Source: Oikopleura dioica (lineage: Eukaryota; Chordata; Appendicularia; Copelata; Oikopleuridae). From it: 64,000 bases of DNA. The stretch spans positions 10,176,501 through 10,240,500 of the forward strand of contig OU015568.1 of NCBI GenBank assembly GCA_907165135.1, written 5' to 3'. This document shows, one piece after another, positions 38,128 through 48,773 of the stretch. Position numbers and translations under genes: made by a program. The notes below the pieces were generated by a model, which saw only the letters and a program-made list of their open reading frames with translations, was not told where the DNA came from and did not search any database. How positions within the stretch are numbered: the stretch's first letter is position 1; each line of letters opens with the position of its first letter.

Positions 38128-41100
38128 ATGAAACAACTTTTCGGCGCACTTCTACTGCCAGTTGTCTTCTGTCAGCAGTCCTATTTTATCGCCAAGAAAA
38201 CATACGCCGATTGTAGTCAGACAGAGTTTTTCGATCCTGCCACTTTGACCTGCGTGAGCTGCCCTTCTAACTCTGGAACGACTTCGCTTCACCCCAACGA
38301 GTGTAAATGCAATAAGGGCTTTACAACAAGCTACAGTCTTGATAGCAGTTCCATTCTTGTTCTCACCTGTACTGCATGTTCTGGAGCGGTTTCTTTGGAT
38401 GGAACTGCGTGCTACACTTGCGGCTCTGGAAGCACTCTTGATGCTTCTTCCGGGCGCTGTGTCTGCGACAATTCTGAAGAAATTCTTGATGAGCGAAATC
38501 CAGATGGGTCTTTCAAAACCACTGTGACATGTGGAGCTTGTACATCTGCATACACAACAAATAGCGAGTCTGATCAATGCATTTCCTGTCCTTTCGAACT
38601 ACCATTGCCGAATTCTAACGAGTGTTCATGTTCTGTCGCGAATTCCGTTGGCGATGTCTGTTTTGCCCAAGCTCAATCTGTCAATCCAGAAACAACGATC
38701 ACTCGGAATGGGCAGCAGCTTTCCTCGGATCTTTTCACCGAAAATCTAATGACTTCTTATCAAAAGTGCCTTGATGGCAAAGACTCAACGGCTTGTAATT
38801 TTTTGGCCAATCTTTGTGTTCTTCAATTGACTACAACTAGCGGCTCGGCTTGCAATCTTCTCTTGGAAGTTCAAACCAATCGCCAGCCACTGACGACCAT
38901 TCAAGGTTGGCGCGAGCAGTTTCCATGGATCATCCTCGCAGACAGCGATTACCAGACTCTCACGACTTACACTGGGATCGAAAAGAGCTTTGACTATCAA
39001 TCTGCCCTTGATATAACGATCGCTACGTACAGTGTCAATGGTACATTCCTTGGTTTTCAAAAAGTAACAAAAGGTCTGCTTCAATTATGCAAATTATACG
39101 ACAATCATCTTGAAAAACTCTGGTCCTTTGGTGCCCCTGTACAACAGACATGCTCTATTACTGTCGAAAACTTGCCTGCAAATACGAAATTCATGGACTT
39201 GTATTTGGAAGATAATAACAAACTCTATCCGCTTCCCGTAGAAACTTCATGCGATAGCACTTGTGGAGCTAGCGTTAATCCTGCGTTACAGTTTACTCGG
39301 CGAATATTTACGGCTGATACTGTCAGCAATGCAGAGTACACTCGCGTTCTCAAGTCACTCACGATTTCGACAGAGATCAAGGAAGACGGCACAATTTTTC
39401 CTCCACAGATTTCTGCAGTTTATGGCGACGTGAATAACGCAGATGGCGCTGCTGCCGATATATCCTTCGAGATAAAGTACATAAAAGCTGCTGAAACAGA
39501 AGAAGAAAAATGGAAAATCGTTCTCGGTGTTCTCGTTGGCGTCTTCTTTTTCATCTCCTTGATCCCATTCATTTCCTGGAATCGACGAAATGGAACGATG
39601 ATGCTAGACGGAACGATGATAATCAAGTTCCTTCTATCTATCCTCGATGGGCTTGCCTGGGCAATGTTCGTTACTTCCGTTTCGTTTGCTGTCTATACCT
39701 TCTTTGCAAACAATAGCGTCGATCCTGGACAGCTTCCAGAAGACCAGTCGACCCTTTTCATCACCGTCACTGTACTTGCCTTCGTTTTCAAGACGATCAA
39801 CGTGATCCACATCGTCCTGGACCAAAGCTACGCAGACGTCTTTTTCATCGACTGGGAGCGCGAGCGGCCGTTAGCAGAAGGAGATCAGTCCATGAAAAAG
39901 ACCACGGCTTCGAAGATCTCGATCTGGAGAACAATTCTAGCGGCAAATGAATGGTCAGAGATCCAAACAACAAGGAAAACCTCCATTACGCTGCAACTCT
40001 TTGTCGTTATCTTCGTTCTTGAGGGTATTTTGAGCGTTCTGCTAAACTAAAAATCTTTCTTGAAATATTTAGTTCTCAATTTCGACAACTATGGCTGCAC
40101 AACACCGAATCAATCGCCTGCGTTCAAATTCAATTGCGAAAACGACGCACTGAGACAAGACTCGCTGTATCTCCGAGCTGGATTAGCCATGATCGTATAT
40201 GGATCTACCGCACTCGCGCAGTACATTGTCAATCGTCTGATTATTTCAATGTTTTTCAATCCAATCTTGAATTTTATCGATCTCCTGTCGGTTATGAATG
40301 TCTCGTTGTTTACTCTCACCCATAGACAGTGAGTGAAAACATCGTTTATTAATTTTTATGCTTCTCCTAAGGTTTGGATACTATGTTCATGGAAAAAGTG
40401 TTCATGGTCGTGCGGATACTGACATGCTTGACTTGCAAAACTGCTTGCGTCGTGAAGCGAATGGCCAAACTGGCACTAGAGGCCTTGAACCAGGACAAGA
40501 CATAACGGTGAGGTTAATATATTGTCAGAAGACGTTGAAATGGTCGTTTAGACTTTCGAAATCAAAGTTACCAATGAATTCCGCCAGTACTACGACACAT
40601 TTTACCGCGCAGCCATGGTTGGCAACTCTATGGGCGCGGCTAATGAGGACGAACAGAACAAGTCTCAAGTGGAGTCATATCGCCGTCTCAACACATTTTT
40701 GCAAAAGTTCTTCATGCACGGACTTCCAAGCTTGAAACTTCAGTTTAATTCAAAGGGTCTTTGGGAGAAGTTCCTTGATATTGAATTCTCAAACCAACCA
40801 CAGCCAGTTATCTCCGATATGTACCGAGGTAAAAGTAGGATATAGAAACATTTTTATGCCTTCTTCAGATCAACGAGGTGAAACGATCGGAAATGCGCTC
40901 TTCTACGGCAACGAATCACATTTAGTTGTCTTCGAAATTCTATCATTCGTCGTCTTTGACATTGCATTTACTTCATTCATCCTTGCAGGTATCCTCATCA
41001 GTTGAAGCAGACTCTAATCTTCCCTAGCTGTGATTACCTACATCCTGAGCCGAATCATCCGCTTCCTGCGCCAAAACCTAGCCCGACGCAATCTCTCTTC

Positions 41101-41134
41101 CCGCACTATGATCGACAAGCGCTTCCTTGTATAA
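38128..41134 (+). CDS. TMEM67: Meckelin (ciliary transition-zone protein)
   Basis: A large first exon (38128 to about 40040) encodes a signal peptide (MKQLFGALLLPVVFC), a Cys-rich extracellular region with paired CxxC modules, a long ectodomain and the first membrane segments (IVLGVLVGVFFFISLIPF; FLLSILDGLAWAMFVTSV). FIDWERERP, RTILAANEWSEIQTTRK, FGYYVHGKSVHGRADTDM, NALFYGNESHLVVFEIL and the C-terminal SSRTMIDKRFLV match meckelin closely. Smaller exons follow 40067, 40370, 40555, 40869 and 41030. Meckelin is a Frizzled-like receptor of the transition zone and takes part in ciliogenesis and ER-associated degradation. It lies 164 bp from the convergent RING gene. Confidence 0.93.
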
Positions 41135-41298
41135 AACCAACACAATCCACTGCATATTTTTTACAAATTTTCTTTTTCTACTCTTGTTTCATTATATTTT
41201 TAATAACAAAAATTGTTCAAACGCTTTTGTGTTCACCCTCTTTATTTCTGTTTTTAATGATGGCAGGGGCCCTGGAATTGGGTAAAAATTGGAGGTTT

Positions 41299-43063
41299 TT
41301 AAGTTGCTTCGTATATTTTGATGATGTTTGTTGAGCTGACTGGCTTTCTGCAAGTCGGACATCTTTAAAATTCTCGTTAACAGGGTACTTTTATGCGGGA
41401 GTTACTTGTTGAGATGTGTGCTGCCTCGTTTTGACTTCTCAGAAATCGTTTTCGCACATTCATAGCATAAAACATGACCACAGCCGGCAAAAATGCACCG
41501 ATGGCTTTAATATTTATTATAATGAGATTGATTGTTAGGTGATTCTGACTCACTGGGATTTATGATCGTATGAATTCATGCAAATCTGGCAGGTGGAAAA
41601 GTTTTCGACTTTTTGATCTAACTATTGTAGAAGAAGGATTTAGTGACCGCGAATTTATTCCTAGGTTGACTTACTTCATTGTTCTTTTCGGTGACCTCTA
41701 CCACAAGTTGATTTAGCGCTATTTAAGGGTGTCCTTTTAGCGGATTTTGATTTATTACAGGCTTGAAGCACTGTAGAAAAAGCTTAGACACACCCGCCTT
41801 CACATTCTTTTTCTTTTGTCTTCGACTCCATCCAGTGCGAGACTTTTCTGTCAATCGATAAAACCTTATCGAGCATCAAATCTCGCTCAATTTCCGGTTC
41901 TTCTTTGACATTCGCCGGTTTTTCAAGCAGCGAGTTGGCAATTTTTGACAAGTGATCATTCAACTCCACTAGTTGAAGCTCGTTTTCGACGCTGGATGCT
42001 ATGAAGTCTTTGAGCTGATTTACGACGTTTGATAAGAGTTGATTTTCTTCCGAAGTTCTTTCAAGCTCAACCCTTTAAAATATTATATAATAAAGAAATG
42101 TAGCATCTATTCAGATGATTTCAAAAATTTCGCGGGCCGAAATCGTCAAAAACTTCTTGACTAGTTTTGAAGAGCTCGTCGAGACGAGTCGAATGATATA
42201 TAAAACTCCAGATAGTTTTAAGATTTTCCGCCAAAAGTGATAAGAAGGTGTCTTATCAAAATTTTCTGACCGGCGCCGTTTTTGTTCTAGAAAAGCTGAG
42301 GTGATGCTTGACCCCGGAAAATGATCCTCATGGTCTGGTCTATTCCGGCAAAAATTTCAGCTCGTCATCATTTACCCAGCCGAGTTTATCGTTAAATTTC
42401 ATTTTCCGAGGAAAATGGGACTATGAATCGGCCGAAAACTAGGAACGTGCAGCGACAACAAAATGCACTATTTTTTGATTTTTCGCTGATAAGCACAGCA
42501 GGATATGTAAGGACGAGCTGAAATTTTTGCCGGAATAGACCAGACCATGAGGATCATTTTCCGGGGTCAAGCATCACCTCAGCTTTTCTAGAACAAAAAC
42601 GGCGCCGGTCAGAAAATTTTTGATAAGCCACCTTCTTATCACTTTTGGCGGAAAATCTTAAAACTATCTGGAGTTTTATATATCATTCGACTCGTCTCGA
42701 CGAGCTCTTCAAAACTAGACAAGAAGTTTTTTGACGATTTCAGGCCCGCGAAATTTTTTTGAAATCATCTCAGTCTATTAATTTTAAATATACCTGTGTT
42801 TCTTCAGCTCTTTTTTGAGCTTTCTCTGACGAAACATCCTTTCCTCTCTTTTGTTTTTCTTATAGAGTCTCCTCTTTGCTGTCGTCAATAGCGTCAATAA
42901 TAGAATTGATAGAGTATCGCTCGCGACCAGTTTTCACTATTCTCTCTTTCCTTTTTTGCACCGTGGGTGGCGTAGGGGTCGGAGGTTTTTGGTCCTAAAA
43001 AGAAAGCTGCCAGGCGGCTCGATTTCCTATTTCAAATTTGACGAACCCTGTTTTGTCTCCCAT
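41299..43063 (-). CDS. Coiled-coil RING-finger protein (probable E3 ubiquitin ligase)
   Basis: Starts MGDKTGF (ATG 43061-43063); the next exon begins DQKPPTPTPPTVQKRKER. A long basic then heptad coiled coil follows (NKREERMFRQRKLKKELKKH, VELERTSEENQLLSNVV). The C-terminal exons give CQICMNSYDHK, HHRCIFAGCGHVLCYECAK and CPTCRKPVSSTN, a complete C3HC4 RING split over three short exons, ending KIYEAT. The RING exons join in frame by GT-AG introns. The junction between SIIDAIDDS and RRLYKK (about 42860-42920) needs a splice I could not fix. The intron 42073-42793 is 721 nt and holds a foldback repeat. The basic stretch N-x7-R resembles a bZIP, but with a RING present an E3 ligase is the better call. 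Confidence 0.7.
42114..42769. mobile_element. Long inverted repeat (foldback/MITE), arms about 255 bp
   Basis: Arm 42114-42366 is the reverse complement of 42512-42769 with only scattered single-base and small indel differences, so the arms are about 95% or more identical. The 145-bp spacer (42367-42511) is unique. The outer ends read GATGATTTCAAAAA and its complement. The whole unit lies in one intron of the RING gene. A target duplication is not clear. Transcripts across it would form a very stable hairpin. Confidence 0.9.
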
Positions 43064-43209
43064 CAAAATACCCTGCCGAATGAAATTTCACGGCGTCATG
43101 TGACCACCAGTTTTGCTGATTACAGCGTAAAATCTTCTCTCGGTCCTAGTCCATCTGTTCTCAGCTAGTGCTCTTATGAATATATAATAAACGAGCGCGG
43201 CGGTTTAGA
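43064..43209. promoter_or_regulatory. Shared head-to-head promoter of the RING gene and LEO1
   Basis: Only 146 bp separate the two divergent start codons. The interval contains a near-palindromic GTCATGTGAC at 43095-43104, one base from the CLEAR/E-box GTCACGTGAC bound by MiT/TFE and USF factors, and a TATATAATA-like stretch at 43180-43188 just before LEO1. Confidence 0.5.
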
Positions 43210-45063
43210 ATGGTATCCCTTGATTTGGATTCAAGCTCGGACTCTGAAGGCGAAGCGCGCCGCCCAACTAACTCAATGTCAGATTCAAACTCTGACAACG
43301 AACCGAGCTCCGGCAATAACGTCGCGGCGAGGATTGATTCTTCAGACAGGTATCTAACAAATCTGCCTCTGTATTCATTCAGAGAGTGGGTAATGTCAAC
43401 ACAAGGACTTTTTTCATTGTCACGTCGTTAAAAACTTCCGTTTTTCAAAAATATTTGGATCCGACAAATATTTGTCTTAGATCACGCGACTACAGTAACT
43501 GTTGTAGAATATTTTTAATTTTTAAGCAATAAAAACTCATCTTTATTAGCTCCGATGACGAGCCAAACAAAAGCCCGCCACCCCGAGCCACCACTCCGAC
43601 AGGAATGAGTTCCGGAAGCTCCTCAGATTCAGACGCTCCCGTCCAGAACCAAGGAGGAGGGACTCCAACTTACGGCCAGTCTGATAGTGGATCAGACTCG
43701 GATGATGATATCAAAAAGGCTCAGAATACCGCGTTGCCCACTTCGTCAGATGATTCGGATGATGATAACGTCAACAAAACAAAGCCTGCAAGTGAAGTTG
43801 ATAACATGTTTGGTGATATGTCGTCTGACGAGTCTGGGGATGAAAAGACGCAATCTCAGTCCCAGTCACAAGCATTGTCAACGCAGGACGACCCGATGGC
43901 AGGGTCGGATGACGAGGACAAGCGTGATCAAACAATCATTCCCGTCGAAATTCCGAAGATCAACACGAACTTAGGCGAGCAAATCAACTTCGTGCGCTTT
44001 CCGAATTTCCTATCAGTCGAACCAAAGCCCTTCGATCCCGCCCACTACGAAGACGAGGTGGAAGAAGACGATGACCTCGATGAGGAAGGAAGAACGCGAT
44101 TGAAACTGAAAGTTGAGAATACGATCAGATGGAGAAAAGTTGCTCAGCCGGACGGAACGGAAAAGGTTGAATCAAATGCGAAAATCGTCCGCTGGTCAGA
44201 TGGAACTCAGAGTTTGATCTTGGGAAATGAAAAGTACGACATTCAGAGTATGAAGCTCAAGGGAGACTTCAACCATCTGTTTATTCGACAGGGAACTGGC
44301 CTTCAAGGACAGGTGAATTTATTTTGTGCTTACTTTGGTTTCCGATCGCTTTTTATAGGCTGTTTTCCAAACTAAACTCACTTTCCGTCCATCTTCAACG
44401 AATTCTCTTACTCACAAGAAGATCATGGGCAGACTTGCGCAAAGGATCAACAATCCGATGCAAAAAGTCAAAGTCATCCCAGTCAGTGGAAACGATCCTC
44501 ACAAGGAGCGCGAGCGCCTTATCAGAGAAGCAGATGAACGAGGAAAGGCTGAATTGCGCCGAGAGCAGGTTCGTTTTTGACATGTTTCTTTCGATAGTTA
44601 TTATTTTTTTAGCAACGGCAGAAGATGCGAGAGCGAGAAATGCGCAAGAACATGGGAGCAGGATACTTGGAGGACGACGATGACAATTCATACAGTTTGA
44701 ATGCGATCAAAAGAGGCGTCCACAACCGAAGCGATTCGGAGAGCTCCGAGGATTATGCAGAGAGACGGGGTCCGATCAAGAAATTCGGTAAAGAAATCTC
44801 TTTCCAATAAGTTTTCCGAACAAATTTTTAGAGGATTCATCTGACGATGAAGACACCTTCGCTAGAAATCGAAACAAAAGTGGGGGTGACTCTGATGATT
44901 CAGACGCTCCAAAGGTACGAAATATCTGCGTACACTTTGTTCTATTAACAATTTCTAGCACAAAAAACATGTTATCAACGATTCCGATGACTCTGACGAT
45001 TCGGATGCGAAATCGGCAAAGTCAGACAACTCCGACAAGTCAGCAATGTCTGACTCTGATTAG
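43210..45063 (+). CDS. LEO1: LEO1, Paf1-complex subunit
   Basis: The N-terminal third is a Ser/Asp-rich acidic tail ([19 protein letters not shown]). The conserved core follows: [67 protein letters not shown] and [15 protein letters not shown]-terminal basic/acidic region ends in Asp/Ser repeats (SDDSDDSD). The first intron (43351-43549) is about 200 nt. LEO1 binds Paf1 and nucleosomes in transcription elongation. The next gene starts 76 bp downstream, so LEO1 probably heads an operon. Confidence 0.95.
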
Positions 45064-45139
45064 AAACAATTGACCTTTTCTTTCTAAAACATGCTGCCAG
45101 TATCTAATCTAACTGATGATCATTTTTGTTGCTTAAAGA

Positions 45140-45787
45140 ATGCTTCTCAAAAATGTTCATCGATTCGGACTCGACAACCCTCCAGAAGGCACCGAAGGTC
45201 AGATTTCTGCAGTGATGGGCGAGTACGAATATTGGCATTATATGTGCGACAGCTTCGACGATCGGGGCTGGGGATGCGGTTACAGAACGCTCCAAACCAT
45301 CGCTTCTTGGATCATTAGTCATTTCGAAGAGAAAACGCTTCCCAAAGTTGAGAGCATTCACAAATACCAGGCGATACTCGGATCAATGGGTCAAGAAATA
45401 CAAGAAGAAAGCCGCGATTGGATCGGAACCGTTGAAGCCTGTATGGTGATAGACCTACTGTACAACATTCCCTGCAAAGTTCTCCACTGTAAATCTGCAG
45501 CTGAAATCTACGCTCATATTCCCGATATTTTAACGCACTTTTCCAACTTTGGCGCGCCATTAATGATGGGCGGTGAAAACGACCACTATTCAAAGGGCAT
45601 TTTCGGAATTGCTCGAAAAGGCAGAAAATTCGAAGATGTCTATCTTCTGATTGTCGATCCTCACTACGCATCTGAAAGCCCTGATCCCGTTCAGGCGAGG
45701 AAATTTGTCTACTGGAAGGCGCTTTCTGAACTGGAGCAAGGATTCTACAATCTTCTTATGCCTCTGAGTTACAAAAGACCGGAATGA
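45140..45787 (+). CDS. UFSP1: UFM1-specific protease (UFSP1-like)
   Basis: A single uninterrupted exon of 215 residues with only a catalytic domain, as in UFSP1 (UFSP2 has a long N-terminal extension). The catalytic Cys is in DDRGWGCGYRTLQ, the Asp-Pro-His motif in LLIVDPHYAS. LMMGGENDHYSKGIFGI matches the family's substrate loop. It matures the ubiquitin-like UFM1 and removes it from targets. The ATG follows GCTTAAAG with no room for a promoter after LEO1, which supports trans-splicing. Confidence 0.93.
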   Translation: MLLKNVHRFGLDNPPEGTEGQISAVMGEYEYWHYMCDSFDDRGWGCGYRTLQTIASWIISHFEEKTLPKVESIHKYQAILGSMGQEIQEESRDWIGTVEACMVIDLLYNIPCKVLHCKSAAEIYAHIPDILTHFSNFGAPLMMGGENDHYSKGIFGIARKGRKFEDVYLLIVDPHYASESPDPVQARKFVYWKALSELEQGFYNLLMPLSYKRPE

Positions 45788-45990
45788 TTACTTATCAAGT
45801 GCAATAGTTATGTTTTCTACTCAAGATCTTATGCTTCTTTATCCAGACACACTTACTGAAAAAACTCGACAAATAAATTCAATTCTCGATAAATGACTCC
45901 ATCTATCGGTCTGCAGCATTCTCTAGAATTCTTGAGAGTAGGGCTAGGCTCTATGCAAAACTCAGAAACTAAATTTACGAGGGAGATTTT

Positions 45991-46715
45991 ATGGAAAACA
46001 AGAAGGAAAATGAGGAGAGATACACCATTCTATCGGTTTATAAAGAAGAGCCAGAGATTGACCCGGACTTTCGATTGCGAAACTCCGCGGATTTTCAATT
46101 GAGAATGCTTTATTTGAAAACTTATATCCAGCAGTTCAAGGTATTCCTTCAATCTTGGTCTTCACCTCATGAAATTTAAAAAGGAGGAGCACGGGTTCGA
46201 GGGTGATTTGACCTTCATGAGCCCAGAGGACAAAGTAACCTTCATTTTCACTATTCCTGGCACACAAGCACACGAGGGAAAGAAACGAAATTCTAAAAAG
46301 AAACCTGATATTCCGCCAAAGCCAGACACAAGACTCTTTCGTTGGAAAATGATTGATGGTAAGGGCTCTGAAGCACCTATTTCATTAATTTGATTCGTGT
46401 GTAAGGAACGGAAGGAAAGATCAGTGAAAAGTATGGTTGGATAGAAGAGGAATACTACTACAACTGGGATGAAAGCCACCCTCCGTCTAAAGATGATCTT
46501 GCCCTGATGGAATATGTAAGGATTGACCCTGTTATGTTTGTTAAAACAATACTCTTAGACAGGTTGGAGTAGAGATGACTTCAACAAGGCTATCAAGCAT
46601 ATACATAAACTGGGTAAAGAGTCCATTATTCAATTACAATATCGATTACTTTTTTTCAGAAGTTGCAATGAAAAAACGCAAAGAAGAAGAAGCGAAGGGA
46701 TGTTCAATCAGCTAA
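45991..46715 (+). CDS. Orphan acidic/basic protein, unknown
   Basis: Five exons joined in frame by GT-AG introns of 40-60 nt give about 180 residues: MENKKENEERYTILSVYKEE, SADFQLRMLYLKTYIQQFK, EEHGFEGDLTFMSPEDKVTF, KKPDIPPKPDTRLFRWKMID, EKYGWIEEEYYYNWDES, YTGWSRDDFNKAIKHIHKLE and a basic end KKRKEEEAKGCSIS. There is no signal peptide or membrane segment. The aromatic-acidic motif EEEYYYNWDES is distinctive, but I cannot place the family. It is co-oriented and closely spaced between UFSP1 and the NAP-like gene. Confidence 0.65.
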
Positions 46716-46808
46716 TCGTTCTTCCACAAAATTTATTCTATTATTGATATGCATTTTTTCGTCTCTTCACAGTACAGTGTAAAGTTTTGTCTTCAGAAAT
46801 CGGTCAAA

Positions 46809-47598
46809 ATGTCTCGTGTGAGTGCTGGAAGCGCCATCTCGATCGTTGAAAACAACGACGAAATTATAGCGATGGAGAAAAGGATACAAGATCAAATGAG
46901 AAAAATCCGGTGGGACTGGTTATAACCATCCTATCATTTTCATTTCATATTTTGTAGCGTCGAACATTCGCGTAAAAACTGGAAGAAACTGTTCCTCCTC
47001 TTTGCCGAGCGCGATGAAATGGTGATGTCGATCCCTGACTTTTGGTACACCGTCATCCAATGCGAAGAGCGAATCTTGAAGCATTTCACGGAGCAGGACT
47101 TTGAGCTGCTCAACTTCTTCGACGACCTCGAGCTGTCTTATTTGCAGGATGAGCACATCATCAAAGTTGGTTAGAAATTGCTCTTTTTCTGGCACTTTTG
47201 ATTTGTTTTCTTGTTCAGACTTCAAGTTCCGGAGCAATACGCATTTCCATAATCACATCATCACGAGAAAATATTCCCTTTCCTACGGCAAACTGCGCCT
47301 CTCTTCGGTCACACCCATCAGCTGGAAAAAGGGACACGAACCGCCAAAGAAGTCCAGCGAACGAGAATCGCTCTGTCCGACCAAGCCCCCGCTCATGTTT
47401 TTCGACTGGCTGGCCTCGCTCGAGCCCGTCGACAAGATGGGAATTTGGGTGATTTTGAAAATGTACCCAAATGCCTATAAGATGTTCGCACGCGCCCAGG
47501 ACAGTGCGCTCCATACTGCTTCGATTCTTTCAGAAGCAAGCATGAACGACACTTCACACTCGAAGCTTCCTTGTGAGACGATCACCGAGCAAGCTTGA
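46809..47598 (+). CDS. Nucleosome assembly protein, NAP1/SET/TSPY-like
   Basis: After an N-terminal dimerisation-helix start (MSRVSAGSAISIVENNDEII, EKRIQDQMRKIR), the core shows SIPDFWYTVIQCEERILKHF, FDDLELSYL, DFKFRSNTHFHNHIITRKY and TPISWKKGHEP, then SLCPTKPPLMFFDWLASLEP. This matches the NAP fold of TSPY/SET histone chaperones (IPGFW, FRSNPYF, ITKEY, TPIxW, FFxWF). The usual acidic C-terminal tail is replaced by a Ser/Thr-rich end. It binds histones H2A/H2B or H3/H4. The ATG follows TTTTGTCTTCAG, an acceptor typical of a downstream operon gene. Confidence 0.82.
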
Positions 47599-47755
47599 AG
47601 CTTTATTTTCTCACTGTCTACTACTGGCTGCCCTTCACTTTCACTATTCCATATCTCAGAAAGAAATACACATTTTAGTTTCTATATTTGATTTGAATGT
47701 GTTTTAGTTTCAGCTAAACGATATCAGTTCTTCAAAATTACCGTTTTGAGAACTA

Positions 47756-48511
47756 CAGTCATTTCTCACCGTTGTTAACACCGATAGAGCGCCCCTTGTT
47801 AAGAAACTTGGGTTTTCCGAAAATAGATGGGCGCTTGCTAAGCTTGCCTTTCTCGGTTTTGGAAAGCGGAGCTTTGCACCCCTGTTAAGAAACTTGGGTT
47901 TTCCAAAAATAGATAGAGCGCCCCGTGTTAACCGCATGGGACAGAAGGTGCATTCCACTGTCATTTAAGACTTTGATAGTCAATATCTCAAAAACTACAA
48001 GTTCATATGAGTTATAAATTGGAATAGGGTTTCCTTCACTACTTCTTGCCTTACATGCTGAATTTCGAGAAATTATCGGTCACCAGCCGAGATTTACACC
48101 GGATTAGGCAGGGCGCTCTTTTCATCCCGCTGAGTATTTGCTAAAAGAAACCGAACCAACTGTCGGATATTTGTGATTATAAAGTTTATTTATAGGTTTT
48201 CTATCTTCGAGATTTCAAAAATTAAGTTTATTTTGCAAAAAAATCGTCGTAAAAATACTTTATTAGAATTAACCAGAAATTTAACACCACTTTTTACAAA
48301 TAATAAAATGTCAAAAACAATTTCTGACAACAGATTTGAAATCTACGGCCCAGATTTAGTACTGTCTAAAAGTTTCGAGTCGAGCCGATCTATAGTTTCC
48401 TTAAATGACAGTGGAATGCACCTTCTGTCCCAGCGCCTCTACCCCCGATCTGGCCCATGCGGTTAAGAAACATGAGTGAAATTCGGTGTTAACAACGGTG
48501 AGAAATGACTG
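47756..48511. mobile_element. Tc1/mariner-type MITE, TA-flanked
   Basis: Ends CAGTCATTTCTCACCGTTGT and its reverse complement form inverted repeats of 28 bp or more, each flanked by TA (47754-47755 and 48512-48513), the signature of Tc1/mariner target sites. Inside is a second pair of inverted repeats (ACAGAAGGTGCATTCCACTG near 47941 and its complement near 48410-48430) and a direct repeat TTAAGAAACTTGGGTTTTCC (47796 and 47884). No transposase is encoded. It lies between the NAP-like gene and the tRNA pair. Confidence 0.85.
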
Positions 48512-48569
48512 TAGTACCTAAAACTGAATAAGCAATGTTATATATGCAATTCTAGAATCGCTCTCCCAG

Positions 48570-48643
48570 GGCCGGTTAGCTCAGTTGGTTAGAGCGTCGT
48601 GCTAATAACGCGAATGTCGCGGGTTCGATCCCCGTACTGGCCA
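48570..48643 (+). tRNA. tRNA-Ile (AAT)
   Basis: Acceptor GGCCGGT pairs with ACTGGCC, the D-arm is TAGCTCAGTTGGTTAGAGC, the anticodon loop CTAATAA gives AAT, and the T-arm is CGCGGGTTCGATCCCCG. A 74-nt near-match to vertebrate tRNA-Ile-AAT. Confidence 0.96.
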
Positions 48644-48652
48644 CATCCTTTC

Positions 48653-48657
48653 GCCTT

Positions 48658-48701
<44 letters not shown>

Positions 48702-48725
48702 TGTGTTCGATCCACAGTCAAGGCA
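48653..48725 (+). tRNA. tRNA-Phe (GAA)
   Basis: Acceptor GCCTTGA pairs with TCAAGGC. The D-arm is TAGCTCAGTTGGGAGAGC, the anticodon loop CTGAAGA gives GAA, and the T-loop is GTTCGATCC. It lies only 9 bp after the tRNA-Ile, so the two may be co-transcribed. Confidence 0.96.
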
Positions 48726-48773
48726 CATCTTTTTCATTTTTTTTCCAAGTTTTCATTTCAGAGATCGGGCGAA

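Noticed and set aside
41784-43063. bZIP transcription factor reading of the basic-coiled-coil region (N-x7-R)
   Set aside because: The downstream exons add a complete RING finger in frame; a coiled-coil E3 ligase explains the gene better.
48173-48466. ORF inside the Tc1/mariner-type MITE
   Set aside because: It overlaps the inverted repeats, has no transposase motif (no DDE/D) and AT-driven composition.
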